Source: Xanthomonas vesicatoria ATCC 35937
GTDB lineage: Bacteria; Pseudomonadota; Gammaproteobacteria; Xanthomonadales; Xanthomonadaceae
Direction of reading: 5' to 3'
DNA length: 64,000 nucleotides
Assembly: GCF_001908725.1 (NCBI RefSeq)
Contig: NZ_CP018725.1
Span: 1,302,001 to 1,366,000 of the forward strand
A model generated the notes under the pieces. The model saw nothing but the letters and a program-made list of their open reading frames with translations. It searched no databases and was not told the origin of the DNA. Every line of letters starts with the position of its first letter. Position 1 is the stretch's first letter. Below, piece after piece: positions 17,805 through 27,400 of the stretch. The translations under genes were made by a program, and so were the position numbers.

Positions 17805-17838
17805 ACGCGTGGCAGGCGATAGATCGCCTGCCACGCGT
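17805..17838 (+). terminator. Long perfect stem-loop downstream of the protease gene
   Basis: ACGCGTGGCAGGCGAT and its exact complement flank two bases, giving a 34-bp near-perfect palindrome 18 bp after the protease stop. It lacks a T-run, so it may be a Rho-independent-like terminator, a 3' mRNA stabiliser or a cruciform. Confidence 0.6.
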
Positions 17839-18314
17839 CCATGCCCCCTATTGGGTCTGTCGCCGACAACACCACTGCGCAACCATCCGGCAGGCATGGC
17901 CAGTGCCCGGAATCCTCATTCCCACTTGCACCTTCCGGTTCCTGTGCGGTGTAGACCCGCAGCTGAGGACTGATCGCTACGGTGTGTGAGCCGCTCCTGG
18001 ACGCGAAGCGATGCCTGCACTGCCGCCCGCATGATCGATGTACGCCGCGTCTTGCCTGGCGCAGTCACGGCAATGCGGGTGATGCGCTCCCGCGATGGGT
18101 CATTCCACAATTATCTCTTGCTGGTATCGCTTAACCCGCTCAAAGGCTAGCAAACACAAGATCGCGCGCCCCATGTGAGCGAACGCGCTGGTGCCCGTGG
18201 GCCATCGCCGCAGCGACGCCGCAGCGCCTCGCCCAGCCGGGTCCAGAGCGGGTTCAAAAGAGCAAAGCGAGACGCGATGCTGCAGACTGCACGCACTTCA
18301 ATCGCAGGATCGGC
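17839..18314. other. Intergenic region, nothing recognised
   Basis: 476 bp before the small secreted protein gene. Open frames here are short and shadow-like. A moderately AT-rich patch near 18105-18140 could be a promoter. Confidence 0.35.
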
Positions 18315-18722
18315 ATGTTGCTTCCCATTCGCCCTCGCCATACCGTCATCACGGCGCTGCTTGGCGCGGCTTCCATCATTTCCACTGCCGCGATGGCGTC
18401 GACGCCGGCCGCTGCGGAGGACGTCAAGGCCTACGCACTGCAGCTGTGCCTGGAGCAAAACTACGAACGCAGCAGCCGGCTGGAGCCCGACCAACTGCGC
18501 GACCGCTCGTATCTGCTCACCACCTACGCGCTGGACAATGCGAAGCCCGGCACCACCGGGCGTTTGCAGGCCTTTGTCGCGCAGCAGACGGCGGACTATC
18601 ACCGCACCGAGGTGCCGATGAAGGACGAAGCACGCCGTGGGCCGTTCACCAAGATTTTTGCGCGATGCATGACGTTCTATCGCTCGCCGGCGCTGCGCGA
18701 TTTTGTGGCGAAACAACACTGA
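18315..18722 (+). CDS. Small secreted protein of unknown function
   Basis: A 135-residue protein with a clear signal peptide (hydrophobic ITALLGAASIISTAAMAS, cleavage near residue 30). The mature part is about 105 residues with two cysteines (LQLCLEQNY and FARCMTFYRS), probably one disulfide, and no catalytic motif I recognise. An AGGA site sits five bases before the ATG. It faintly recalls small periplasmic proteins such as the Tai4 family of type VI amidase immunity proteins. I cannot support that beyond its size, signal peptide and cysteines, and no effector gene is adjacent. Confidence 0.7.
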   Translation: MLLPIRPRHTVITALLGAASIISTAAMASTPAAAEDVKAYALQLCLEQNYERSSRLEPDQLRDRSYLLTTYALDNAKPGTTGRLQAFVAQQTADYHRTEVPMKDEARRGPFTKIFARCMTFYRSPALRDFVAKQH

Positions 18723-18787
18723 GCGCGTGGCAGCGGTGTGTTTCGATCGCTGCCGGCGGGCGGTTTGCCCTCAATCCAGGAACCGCG

Positions 18788-19053
18788 ATGACTGTATTCA
18801 CCAACTTCCGCCGCCGCGGCCTGCGCAAGACCGCACGCAGTGCCGGCGCATTGCTGGCCGCAGGCTACTTGCAGCCGCTCACCGCACGAAGACTGCGGCA
18901 AGCAACGCGGCGTCCGTCCCGCTGCCGGCCAAGGGAAGTGGGCTGGTGCTTGGTCATTTCGTGCCTGCAGGCGACGCCAGCATCACCCATGCGATATGGA
19001 GCGAAGGGGCACGCAAGCACTGCGCTGGCCAATTGTGGTCGGCACAGATCTGA
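18788..19053 (+). pseudogene. Probable frameshifted small secreted protein
   Basis: An ATG at 18788 begins a signal-peptide-like stretch (MTVFTNFRRRGLRK then ARSAGALLAAGYLQ). After about residue 34 the frame becomes Arg/Cys-rich and non-protein-like. In the frame one base back, the sequence continues plausibly as VPLPAKGSGLVLGHFVPAG and ends at 19053 with GQLWSAQI. This suggests one ORF of about 88 residues broken by a single-base indel near 18880-18900. No family is recognised. It lies just after the 135-residue secreted protein. Confidence 0.4.
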
Positions 19054-19228
19054 TGCGGCTTCGGCGGCGCTTGGGGTCGTACAGACCCGGCAAGTGCATC
19101 GATGGCGGCGGGATACGTACTAACCATCGCTGCACCAGGCTGTCGCACAGGCATGCGTCCCCGGGCTGCAGCGCACGCGCGCTGTGCAGCGTCTGCCACT
19201 CTCCTCGTCACCCTAGTTGTTAACGCCG

Positions 19229-20602
19229 ATGTTTTTGACGATGTCCTTGTTGCACATTGCGGTGTTGGTCGTGGCCGTCCTGGTTTGCCCATTACTGGCG
19301 CTGTTGGGCATCCAGGTGATTGGCGTTGGGGTAATGAAGGCCTACCGTCTGTACAGCGTGGCGGTGCGTCGCGCTCAAGCGCGGGCGGGGCTCGGCAAGC
19401 ATTCGAAAGCATCGTCCAGACATGCCGGGCGCCAGAAGCAACGCGGAGCCGGCAGCGCAAACCAGAGCTTGCTCGCGGACCAGCAACAGCGTGTGCCGCC
19501 ATTCTGGACCGGGCTCAGCCTGGCCGGTGCCGTGGCAACGCTGGCCTGGTTGCTGCTGCATTTCCCCACGCCCGCCGACCTGCAGCGCTTGTGCGGGCAG
19601 CTGTTCGGCTACCAGGCCACCCGTATCAGCATCGCCTTGCAACGCGACGATGCGGCTGCGCGCCGTGCGTTGTTGGACACCTTCACCCCGCTGTTGCAGG
19701 CCGAAAGCCGGCGCATCCGCCACGGCGGCGGCGGCCACACCACCACCGCCGATGTCGTGAGCCATTACCGGTTTATCGACGGACGATTTGAGATCGCTGC
19801 CGGCGGCGTGATCCCGGCCGACCGCTTGACCGTGCTGTCGTACGGCTTACAGGCGCTGAGCGGAATTCAAGGTACACATGCCATCCCTACCCGTGTCACC
19901 GCGCAGCTCCAGCTGCCCAACAGGCGCGTGCATACCGACATCCTGCTGCGCACCGCAACCCTGATCACCGATGTGCCATCACTGCATCCACTTGCCGAGC
20001 GCTGCTACCTGGGCGTGTGGGCCCTGCTACCGGGCGGTGTTGCGCGCACCATGTTGGCGACCGCTCAAGCGCCGGACGCGGCACGCCAGCGCAGGATCAC
20101 GTTGACGACTCAGCCGCCGCTGCGCGTGGCGAGCTACACGCTGCTCGGCGTGCGGCCAGGCCGCTTCGGTATCGGCGATGATCCGCTGGATCAACCGACC
20201 TCACCGATGCAGGTCGAGCTGCGGTTGTTGCCGCAACGCGTTGACCCCCAGGTCATGGCCTGCGAAGTCGCATTACCGCGTGCCACCGACCCGCTATTGA
20301 TGGCCGCCGCCACGCTCAATACGTTCCCGGCACTGAACGGCCACGTGGCCGGCGTCGAAACCGTGGCAGCAACGGCATTCTCTCCGTGGTACGGGCGCGG
20401 CTGGATTGCGGTGCCCACCATCGCACCGGGCAACGCCGACGATGCCGCTTGCGATTACCAGCAACGCCGCAAGACAGATGCGCTACTCGACGCCATCCAC
20501 GCCGGCTGCAACGAACCGGGCGCGGACAGCCGCACCTGCGCTATCCATGCGGCGCGACAGGCAGACGCCAGCAAGCAGTTGCAGCGCTGCCTGGCACAGT
20601 AA
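19229..20602 (+). CDS. Membrane-anchored protein of unknown function
   Basis: A protein of about 457 residues with two N-terminal hydrophobic segments (LHIAVLVVAVLVCPLLALLGIQVIGVGV and TGLSLAGAVATLAWLLLHF) separated by a basic stretch. A soluble, probably periplasmic domain of about 350 residues follows, ending with paired cysteines (CDYQQRRK, HAGCNEPGADSRTCAIH, LQRCLAQ). No motif identifies a function. ATG 19229 is preferred over TTG 19217; ATG 19241 is also possible, and none has a good ribosome site. Codon use looks coding throughout. It converges on the halogenase gene and looks like an orphan. Confidence 0.7.
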   Translation: MFLTMSLLHIAVLVVAVLVCPLLALLGIQVIGVGVMKAYRLYSVAVRRAQARAGLGKHSKASSRHAGRQKQRGAGSANQSLLADQQQRVPPFWTGLSLAGAVATLAWLLLHFPTPADLQRLCGQLFGYQATRISIALQRDDAAARRALLDTFTPLLQAESRRIRHGGGGHTTTADVVSHYRFIDGRFEIAAGGVIPADRLTVLSYGLQALSGIQGTHAIPTRVTAQLQLPNRRVHTDILLRTATLITDVPSLHPLAERCYLGVWALLPGGVARTMLATAQAPDAARQRRITLTTQPPLRVASYTLLGVRPGRFGIGDDPLDQPTSPMQVELRLLPQRVDPQVMACEVALPRATDPLLMAAATLNTFPALNGHVAGVETVAATAFSPWYGRGWIAVPTIAPGNADDAACDYQQRRKTDALLDAIHAGCNEPGADSRTCAIHAARQADASKQLQRCLAQ

Positions 20603-20682
20603 CGACGTTGGCCCATCCAGCACGTAGCACCACCTACTGCTGCCCACTTTGTTGGCACGACTTAGCATGGTGCGGCAGAACC

Positions 20683-22179
20683 CTAACCCCAGGCGCGCGC
20701 ATCCATCTTGCAATACGCGCTGATGAACTCCTGCTGCGAGGGCATCTGCTCCACCGCGCGTTGGAGCGGCTGCGCAATGCCGTCCAGCAGGCGACGCAGA
20801 TCGGCGTCCGACAACGCGGCGGCCAGCGGATGATGCTGCTGCGGCACGATGCCTTGCCCCAGCAAGACGTGCGTCCAGGAGTCCACGCGAAACAGTTCGT
20901 CGGTGCCTTGCCAGGCATGCGCGCGCTCGCGCCAGGCACGCAGGCGCAGGCGCAATGACTCGGGCAGTTCCATGTCGCGGCACTGCTGCCACAGCGGCTC
21001 GTCGCGCTGCGTGGCGTGGTAGTGCAAGGTGACGAAATCGCGTACGTGCTCCATCTCGGTGCGACTGATGTCGTTGAAGATATCGACTTGCGACGGCGCG
21101 ATGCCGTTGGCCGGAAACAGCGTGATCAGCCGCACCACCGCGGCAATGGTCAGATGGATGCTGGTGGATTCCAGCGGCTCGATAAAGCCGCTGGCCAGGC
21201 CAAGCGAGACCACATTCTTGTTCCAGGCCTTGCGCCGTCGCCCGGTGCGGAACGGCACCAGCCACGGGTCCTTGACCGGGGTCGCGCCCGTGTCGCGCAG
21301 CAGTTTGGCGTGCGCCTCGTCGTCGGACATGTGCTGGCTGGAAAACACCAGCCCATTGCCAACGCGATGTTGCAAGGGAATATGCCAGCGCCAGCCCGCC
21401 TCATGCGCGATTGCGCGCGTGTACGGCACCGGCGGGCCCACTGCCTCGGTCTGCACCGCCACCGCGCGGTCGCACGGCAGCCAGTGGCTCCAGTCTTCGT
21501 AGCCGGTGTGCAGCGTCTGCTCGATCAACAGGCCGCGGAAGCCCGTGCAATCGATGAACAGGTCGCCTTCGAGCACCTGCCCGTCCTCCAGCACCAGCGC
21601 GGCCACATCGCCGCTATCCGGCTGCAGCGTCACCTGCTGAATCTTGCCTTCGACACGCTTAACCCCGTGCGCCTCGCTGCGCGTGCGCAGGAAACGCGCG
21701 TACAACGCCGCGTCCAGATGGTAGGCATAGTTGACCGCCGGCTCGCGCGGCAGCGCGAAGCGGTCCGCCCGCGAGGCCACCGTTTCCAGACAGTAATCAG
21801 CGAACGCACCGGGCATGCCGCGGCGTTGACTTTCCAGCCACAGATGATGGAAGGCGCACACCAGCGTGCTCTGGCCGGTAATGCCGAAGGGATGGATGTA
21901 GCGCTCGCCCTGCCGGCGCCAATGCTCGAACGAGATCGACAGTTTGAACGTGCCAGCCGCTGCACGCAGAAATTCCTGTTCGTCGATGTTCAAAAAGCGG
22001 TGAAAGGTGCGGATGGGAGGCACCGTGGACTCGCCCACCCCCACCGTGGCGATCTGATCGGACTCGACCAGGGTGATGTCCAGCAGGTCGCGGAATTGAT
22101 GCGACAACGCACAGGCTGCGATCCAGCCGGCAGTGCCGCCACCGGCGATGACAACCTTGCGGATCCTGGCCTGGTTCAC
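20683..22179 (-). CDS. Flavin-dependent halogenase (tryptophan-halogenase family)
   Basis: A 498-residue FADH2-dependent halogenase. The N-terminal dinucleotide motif GGGTAGW (13-19) binds flavin. Lys79 in GTFKLSISF matches the catalytic lysine of PrnA at the same residue number. W263-x-W265-x-I267-P268 (WRWHIP) is the halogenase signature that separates these enzymes from monooxygenases. SGFIEPLESTSIHL carries the conserved glutamate. Related X. campestris enzymes are reported to brominate indole-like substrates; the substrate here is unknown. GTG 22179 is chosen because AGGAG lies six bases upstream; a GTG at 22206 has no such site. It ends the cupin/SapC/halogenase run and needs a flavin reductase from elsewhere. 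Confidence 0.93.
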   Translation of the reverse strand: MNQARIRKVVIAGGGTAGWIAACALSHQFRDLLDITLVESDQIATVGVGESTVPPIRTFHRFLNIDEQEFLRAAAGTFKLSISFEHWRRQGERYIHPFGITGQSTLVCAFHHLWLESQRRGMPGAFADYCLETVASRADRFALPREPAVNYAYHLDAALYARFLRTRSEAHGVKRVEGKIQQVTLQPDSGDVAALVLEDGQVLEGDLFIDCTGFRGLLIEQTLHTGYEDWSHWLPCDRAVAVQTEAVGPPVPYTRAIAHEAGWRWHIPLQHRVGNGLVFSSQHMSDDEAHAKLLRDTGATPVKDPWLVPFRTGRRRKAWNKNVVSLGLASGFIEPLESTSIHLTIAAVVRLITLFPANGIAPSQVDIFNDISRTEMEHVRDFVTLHYHATQRDEPLWQQCRDMELPESLRLRLRAWRERAHAWQGTDELFRVDSWTHVLLGQGIVPQQHHPLAAALSDADLRRLLDGIAQPLQRAVEQMPSQQEFISAYCKMDARAWG

Positions 22180-22218
22180 TGCGTTCTCCTGTAAGTGGGA
22201 CCACACGATGGTGGTGTA

Positions 22219-23247
22219 TCAGCGATTGAGCTTGCCGATCAACATGGCGCGCAGCTGGCGCGCGAGCGTGGGGTCGATCGGACCCAGCACCTGGCGCGCG
22301 TGCTCGGGCAGATGCTCGCCGGCACGCTCGGCAGGGCCGAACACGTAGTAGTCGAACAATGCGCGCCACGCGGCCTTTTCCGACGCCGGGCGGTCGCGGA
22401 TGGCCCACAACGCGTGATACAGCGCCTGCATTGGTGCAGGCAACTGCGCAGCAGCCGTGCTCCACCAGTAATTGACCAGCACATTGAACGGCTGCAGCGA
22501 CTGCACGTGATGCCACCACATGCTGGGAATGAAAATCGCATCGCCCGGCTCCAGCACGGCAGTGCGCGCCTGCGACAACGCATCGGCCATGCGGGGATAC
22601 CGCGCAAGATCCGGAGCGGCCACATCCACCATGCTCACCACCTGGCCGCCTGGCGTGGGTTCCAGCGGGCCCGGATACAGATTGGTCACCTGCTCTGGCG
22701 CAAACAAGGTAAAGCGCCGCTGGCCTACCGCGCACACCGCCAGATTATTGGGCGCATCGAAATGGCAGGAGGCGATGACCCGGTTGCCGATCCAGATGCT
22801 GGCTGGCACGGCCTTGCCGTCTACGCTGACATCCAGGGCATTGCCTGCAGCAAAACCTGGCAGATGCGCATCGATCGGCAACGAAGCCAGGTAATACGTG
22901 GGCGGCTGCGGATCGTCCAGATGCGCCTGGATCGCATCCAGCAGCGCGTTCAAACTGCCACGCTGCACCTCGAAATTGAGGTCGCTGCAATCATCGCGAT
23001 AGAACGGCCGGCCGCCGATGTCCGGAGCGCCGTACGAATACTGTAGTGCCCGGCCGGTGTCCATGCTGCGCAGCTGCGCCATGGCCTGGGACGTACCGCG
23101 CTGCGCTGCCTGCACCAGCGCCCACTCGCGCGCCACGCCGCGCAGCACCAACGGCTGGGCGGCCGCGCACAGCTGGGCCAGCAATGCCGCATCCGGCTGG
23201 CAGTTGCTGCGCTCGGGTAGCGGCGCAATCGATGACAGTGCGCTCAT
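22219..23247 (-). CDS. Cupin-like / JmjC-type Fe(II) oxygenase-fold protein
   Basis: A 342-residue protein of the cupin-8 (JmjC-like) family. The iron-binding facial triad is visible as His162-x-Asp164 in SCHFDAPNN plus a histidine in MWWHHV (246 or 247). The PGDAIFIPSMWWHHV stretch is diagnostic. Such proteins are usually 2-oxoglutarate-dependent hydroxylases, and homologues recur beside SapC and tryptophan halogenases in Xanthomonas, Caulobacter and Brevundimonas. Its substrate is unknown; a peptide or the halogenase substrate are both possible. It lies 4 bp after sapC and 39 bp before the halogenase, so it is translated from the same mRNA. Confidence 0.9.
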   Translation of the reverse strand: MSALSSIAPLPERSNCQPDAALLAQLCAAAQPLVLRGVAREWALVQAAQRGTSQAMAQLRSMDTGRALQYSYGAPDIGGRPFYRDDCSDLNFEVQRGSLNALLDAIQAHLDDPQPPTYYLASLPIDAHLPGFAAGNALDVSVDGKAVPASIWIGNRVIASCHFDAPNNLAVCAVGQRRFTLFAPEQVTNLYPGPLEPTPGGQVVSMVDVAAPDLARYPRMADALSQARTAVLEPGDAIFIPSMWWHHVQSLQPFNVLVNYWWSTAAAQLPAPMQALYHALWAIRDRPASEKAAWRALFDYYVFGPAERAGEHLPEHARQVLGPIDPTLARQLRAMLIGKLNR

Positions 23248-23251
23248 GCGA

Positions 23252-24013
23252 TCAGGCGTGTGCTGCGGCAGCCGCAGCCGCCTGCGTGTGCTGGAGCCGG
23301 CGCTGTTTTTCGCCCATCAACCGGCGCAGGTTGTGCTGCGAGGCCAGCATCAAGAAGGCCCCCTCCAGATACCCGGCATGATGCAGCTGCTGCAAGGCGG
23401 CACCATCCAGCGCGGCCAATCGCTCGCGGTCGACGCTGTGCAGCCCTTCCAGGTGCATGCCATGGCTGTCGTCGAGCACCATTTCCAGCGTCACCGGTTG
23501 AATCAGGTCCAGCGCATCGAATGCCGCGCACATGGCCTGCCCTGCATCCATGCCATCACGGATGCCGCGCAACACGCTGATGATGTGCTCCAGATACGCA
23601 CTGTGCCCGCCCTGCGGCAGGAACACCGGCTCGCCGTCGGCACGGCTGATCCGCGGGTGCTCCAGGTCGACATGAATCACCGGTTCCTGCACCAACGCGC
23701 CATCGATACGCTGCTCCTGAAACCCGATCAGGAATGGCCCCTTGGCGACGATGCCCGGCAGGTAAGCTGCATTCCAGCGGCCGTCCTGCAGAAACAGGTT
23801 TTCATCGGGCGCAAACCCCAGCAACGCGACCGACTGATAGGCACCGGTGGCCGTATCCTTGCGAAAGAACAGCGGGTATTCGCGTTGCAGCTCGGCGTAC
23901 TCGGTGACGAAGGCCGGTACAAAGCCCACCGCGTCGCCGAACTCGGCACCAAATCGCAGAATCACCCGCAGATCGTGATGCGCCACATTGTTGAGCACTG
24001 CATATCGCGACAT
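23252..24013 (-). CDS. SapC family protein
   Basis: A 253-residue SapC-family protein. Characteristic stretches are VGFVPAFVTEYAELQREYPLFFRKD near the N-terminus and GFAPDENLFLQDGRWNAAYLP. The C-terminus is low-complexity alanine (QAAAAAAAHA). The biochemical role of SapC in these loci is not established. The recurrent company of a TonB-dependent receptor, a JmjC-like protein and a halogenase suggests a shared uptake or modification pathway. It starts 431 bp after the receptor gene, in the same orientation, and is followed closely by the cupin gene. Confidence 0.88.
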   Translation of the reverse strand: MSRYAVLNNVAHHDLRVILRFGAEFGDAVGFVPAFVTEYAELQREYPLFFRKDTATGAYQSVALLGFAPDENLFLQDGRWNAAYLPGIVAKGPFLIGFQEQRIDGALVQEPVIHVDLEHPRISRADGEPVFLPQGGHSAYLEHIISVLRGIRDGMDAGQAMCAAFDALDLIQPVTLEMVLDDSHGMHLEGLHSVDRERLAALDGAALQQLHHAGYLEGAFLMLASQHNLRRLMGEKQRRLQHTQAAAAAAAHA

Positions 24014-24444
24014 CTAAGGCTCCAGCAGTGGCCGGCGATGGGCACTGCACTGGTTGGGGGATCGATTACGCGACAACATGCCGCGGCCGCTGCCCGCGAG
24101 CATTGCCAAAAAGCGTGAACCCGGCAAGCGGCACAGCAGCATGCGCTGGCCGACTGCAGGTGCCGGCCTATCGCGGGTTTGGGCGCGCCATCCACACCCC
24201 GGTTTCTGATGCGTTGATGCAACTCGCCGGTAGCGCTCGCCTTTGAGGTATCTGCAAGACCACGCGAACAGCATCTGGATCTGCGGCGGAAGATGGCTAT
24301 TGGCACACGCCGGCAAGCTGATGCGGCCGCACGCAAGCGCCGATAAGACAGAGCGAGCCTGTGCAACAGCCGGCATGCACCAAGGCACACACCGGCTGCA
24401 TACGGGCCGCACTGCCGTCACAGCGTCACACCCAGTGCGATGCG
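24014..24444. other. Intergenic region between the TonB-dependent receptor and sapC
   Basis: 431 bp with no supported gene. It probably contains the promoter of the sapC-cupin-halogenase run (minus strand). No clear terminator or operator is seen. Confidence 0.4.
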
Positions 24445-27400
24445 CTAGAACGCGTAGCGCACGCCTAGCGTATAGCGCGGCTGTTGGTCGATCAGGCGGA
24501 CAATCTGCTTCTCCGACCGGCCATGCCAGCGCACGTCTTCGCCGGTGAGGTTGATCGCTTCAAAGCCAACCGACAGCTGCTTATTGAACGCGTAGCTGAG
24601 GCTGAGATCGATCTGTTGATAGGCCTCCACGTAGTACGGGTTGCGGTTGGAGGCATCCTGATTTGCCGCGATCAGATACTCGTCGCGCCAGTTCCAGGCC
24701 AGACGCGCGCTCCAGCCATATTTCTCGAACATCAGCATGACGTTGGCGGTATCGCTCAGGCCCAGCAGCGCGAATTGATCGCGGTCGATGACGTTGTTGT
24801 CGAACGCCACATCGCCTTCGACGATGGTGTAGTTGGCGTAGATACCGAAGCCTGTGCTGCCGAAGAAGTACTGGCCGCCCAACTCCCAACCATGGATGTT
24901 GGCCTTGTTCTGGTTCACCGGCCGCGATACATCGAACTGATACAGCGGGTCGGATGCAGTGCCGACGAGGTCGTAGGCAGTTTCCAACGCCAGGCTTTGC
25001 GCCGAACTGCCGTTGTAGGCACCCAATCCGCCGGTGGCAGCGGCGTTGCGCAGCAAAGCCGTTGCCGCAAACAGCGAGGTGTCGTTGGCAGAACAGGCCG
25101 CCGCCACGTCGTTGCCGGCAGCGCCCACCTGTGCAGCACACGCACCGCTTTGCAGGAACGCCAGTGCCGCCTGCGCATCCGGCCCTGAGGTAGGGTCGGT
25201 CAACCCGTACAGGGTCTCGCGCGAGACCGTGGTGCCGATGAAATTACTGACGCGCTTGTTCCAGAACGTGGCCGACACATAGCTGGCGTCGGCGAAATAC
25301 CATTCCAGCGCCAGGTCGAGGTTATCGGACTCGAGCGGGTCCAGCGTCGGCGTCTGCGAGTCGCCGCTGGCGCGGTTGGACGGGTTGATCAGGATCGAAC
25401 CCGCCGGCGTGTTGGGTGTGGGCCCGGCGAGCAGATTGTTGTACGGTGCCCGCGCAATGGTCTGGCCGAACGAGGCACGGCCTTTCAGCTGGTCGGTGAT
25501 GTCGATGCTGAAATCGAGATTGGGCAGGATGTAGTTGTAACTGGTCTTTTCGCTGAAGGGCTGCTGCTCACTCGACCGCAGCAACTGGAAATCGTTATTG
25601 GACTGCCACTGCAGCCCGATCGGCGTGGCCACCTGCGAGGTGGATTCCACATCGGTGCGCTCGTAACGCAGGCCAAGACGGGTGTTGGTGGTCATGCCGG
25701 AGATATCGCCGGTCAGTTCCAGTTGGACATACGCTGCACGGGTCTTTTCTTCGACCTGATTGTCCGCGCTGTACAGCGGGTTGTAGCGGGTGGCGGCGCC
25801 GTATTGGCTTCCGCCCCACAACGCCAACTGGCTGGCATCTCCGCGCCATGCATTGCGTGCCGCACCGTTGGCATTGAAGTCGTCGAACATGCCGATGATG
25901 CTCACCGGTTGCAGCAAGTCGGTCATCCCCGGTTCGTTGCCGGCATTGGCCACGCCCCAGTCGCCCAGCGTGGAGTTATTGTCGCTGGTCAGGCGGTGCA
26001 TGGTGGTGTTGGACGAGCTGACACCGAACTGAAAACGCCCGTCGTCGAAGTCGAACTTGCCATCCAGGCGGCCTTCCTTGGTCTCGGTCACCTGCTTTTG
26101 GTAATAGATGCGCTGCACCTGCGACCCCAGATTGTTCTTGGTGAAATCCGGGTTGACCACGCCATTGGTGCCGGCCAGCGAATCGGCCACCGTCGGATAC
26201 CAGGTGCGCGCGCCGATGGGCAGCGAATTGTTGAACCACAGCTCTTGCCCCCACTGGCCGCCACACGACGGACCACCGGTGCAGTTGTTGGTGCCGGCAA
26301 AGCTGAAATACGTCGCGCTGCCGCCGGTGATCGGGTCGTTGGGCAGGCTCTGCGTCTTGGAGTTGTGGGCATCGAAGGTCAGCTGAAAGCGGTCGCTTAC
26401 CTGCCAGTCCGCGTTGAAGCCAAGCGAACCGAGCGTGTACTTCTGCTCGTTGCGTTGCTGCTCCATGCCGAAGTCCTTGGCGCCGTTGGGCACATCGCGC
26501 AGATACACCGGCGTGGCCACGGTCTGACCGGTGTCAAAGGTCAGATCGGTAAAGCTGTTGGCACGCTGCAGCCAGATGCCCTGCTCGCCGCGTTCTTCGC
26601 GGATTTCATTGGACGAATAGGTGTAATCCAGGGTCAGCGTGAGGCTATCGGTGGGTGCGAACTGCATCACCGCCTGGCCGTTCATGCGCTCGCGCTGGAA
26701 GTCGGCGAAAGCGTAGCGGATGTCGTTGGGCAGGCCATACAGCTGGCCGATCGCCGGTGCGTTGGTCACCACGGTATCCGGGCGCAAGGCCGGGTCGGTG
26801 CCGGTCCAGCGCTGGATGTTCCAGCGGTTTTCGGTGGCCTGTACCGAGCCACCGTGACGCTTCTGGTAGCTGGCGCTCAGGCCGATACCGAAGGTCTTGT
26901 CCGGGTTGGTATAGCTGAAGATGCCCGACACTTCCGGCGTCAGCGAATCGCCGAACGGCTGCGAGCGGTCGGACACCATCTTGGCGCCGGCATTGGCCAC
27001 CACGCCCTCGTGGTTGAACGGCTTGTCGGTCTGGATGTTGATGGTGGCGCCGATCCCGCCGCTGGGCGCGGTAGCGCGACTGGTCTTGAACACCTCGATG
27101 CCGGTGATGGCTTCGGAGGCGAGCTGGGCGAAGTTGAACGCGCGCGTGCCCACATCCACGCCGCCGATCGGCGTCTGCCCGGGCGCACCGAAGGCGTCGG
27201 CACCGGGAATCAGGCGGCCATTGAGGGTGACCGTGTTGAATTGGGGCCCAAAGCCGCGGGCGGTGACCTGCGCGCCTTCGCCATCGCGACGTTCGATCGA
27301 GATGCCGGTGATGCGTTGCAACGATTCGGCCAGATTGGTGTCCGGAAACTTGCCGATATCTTCGGCACTGATCGCATCCACCACGCCGGCGGCATCGCGC

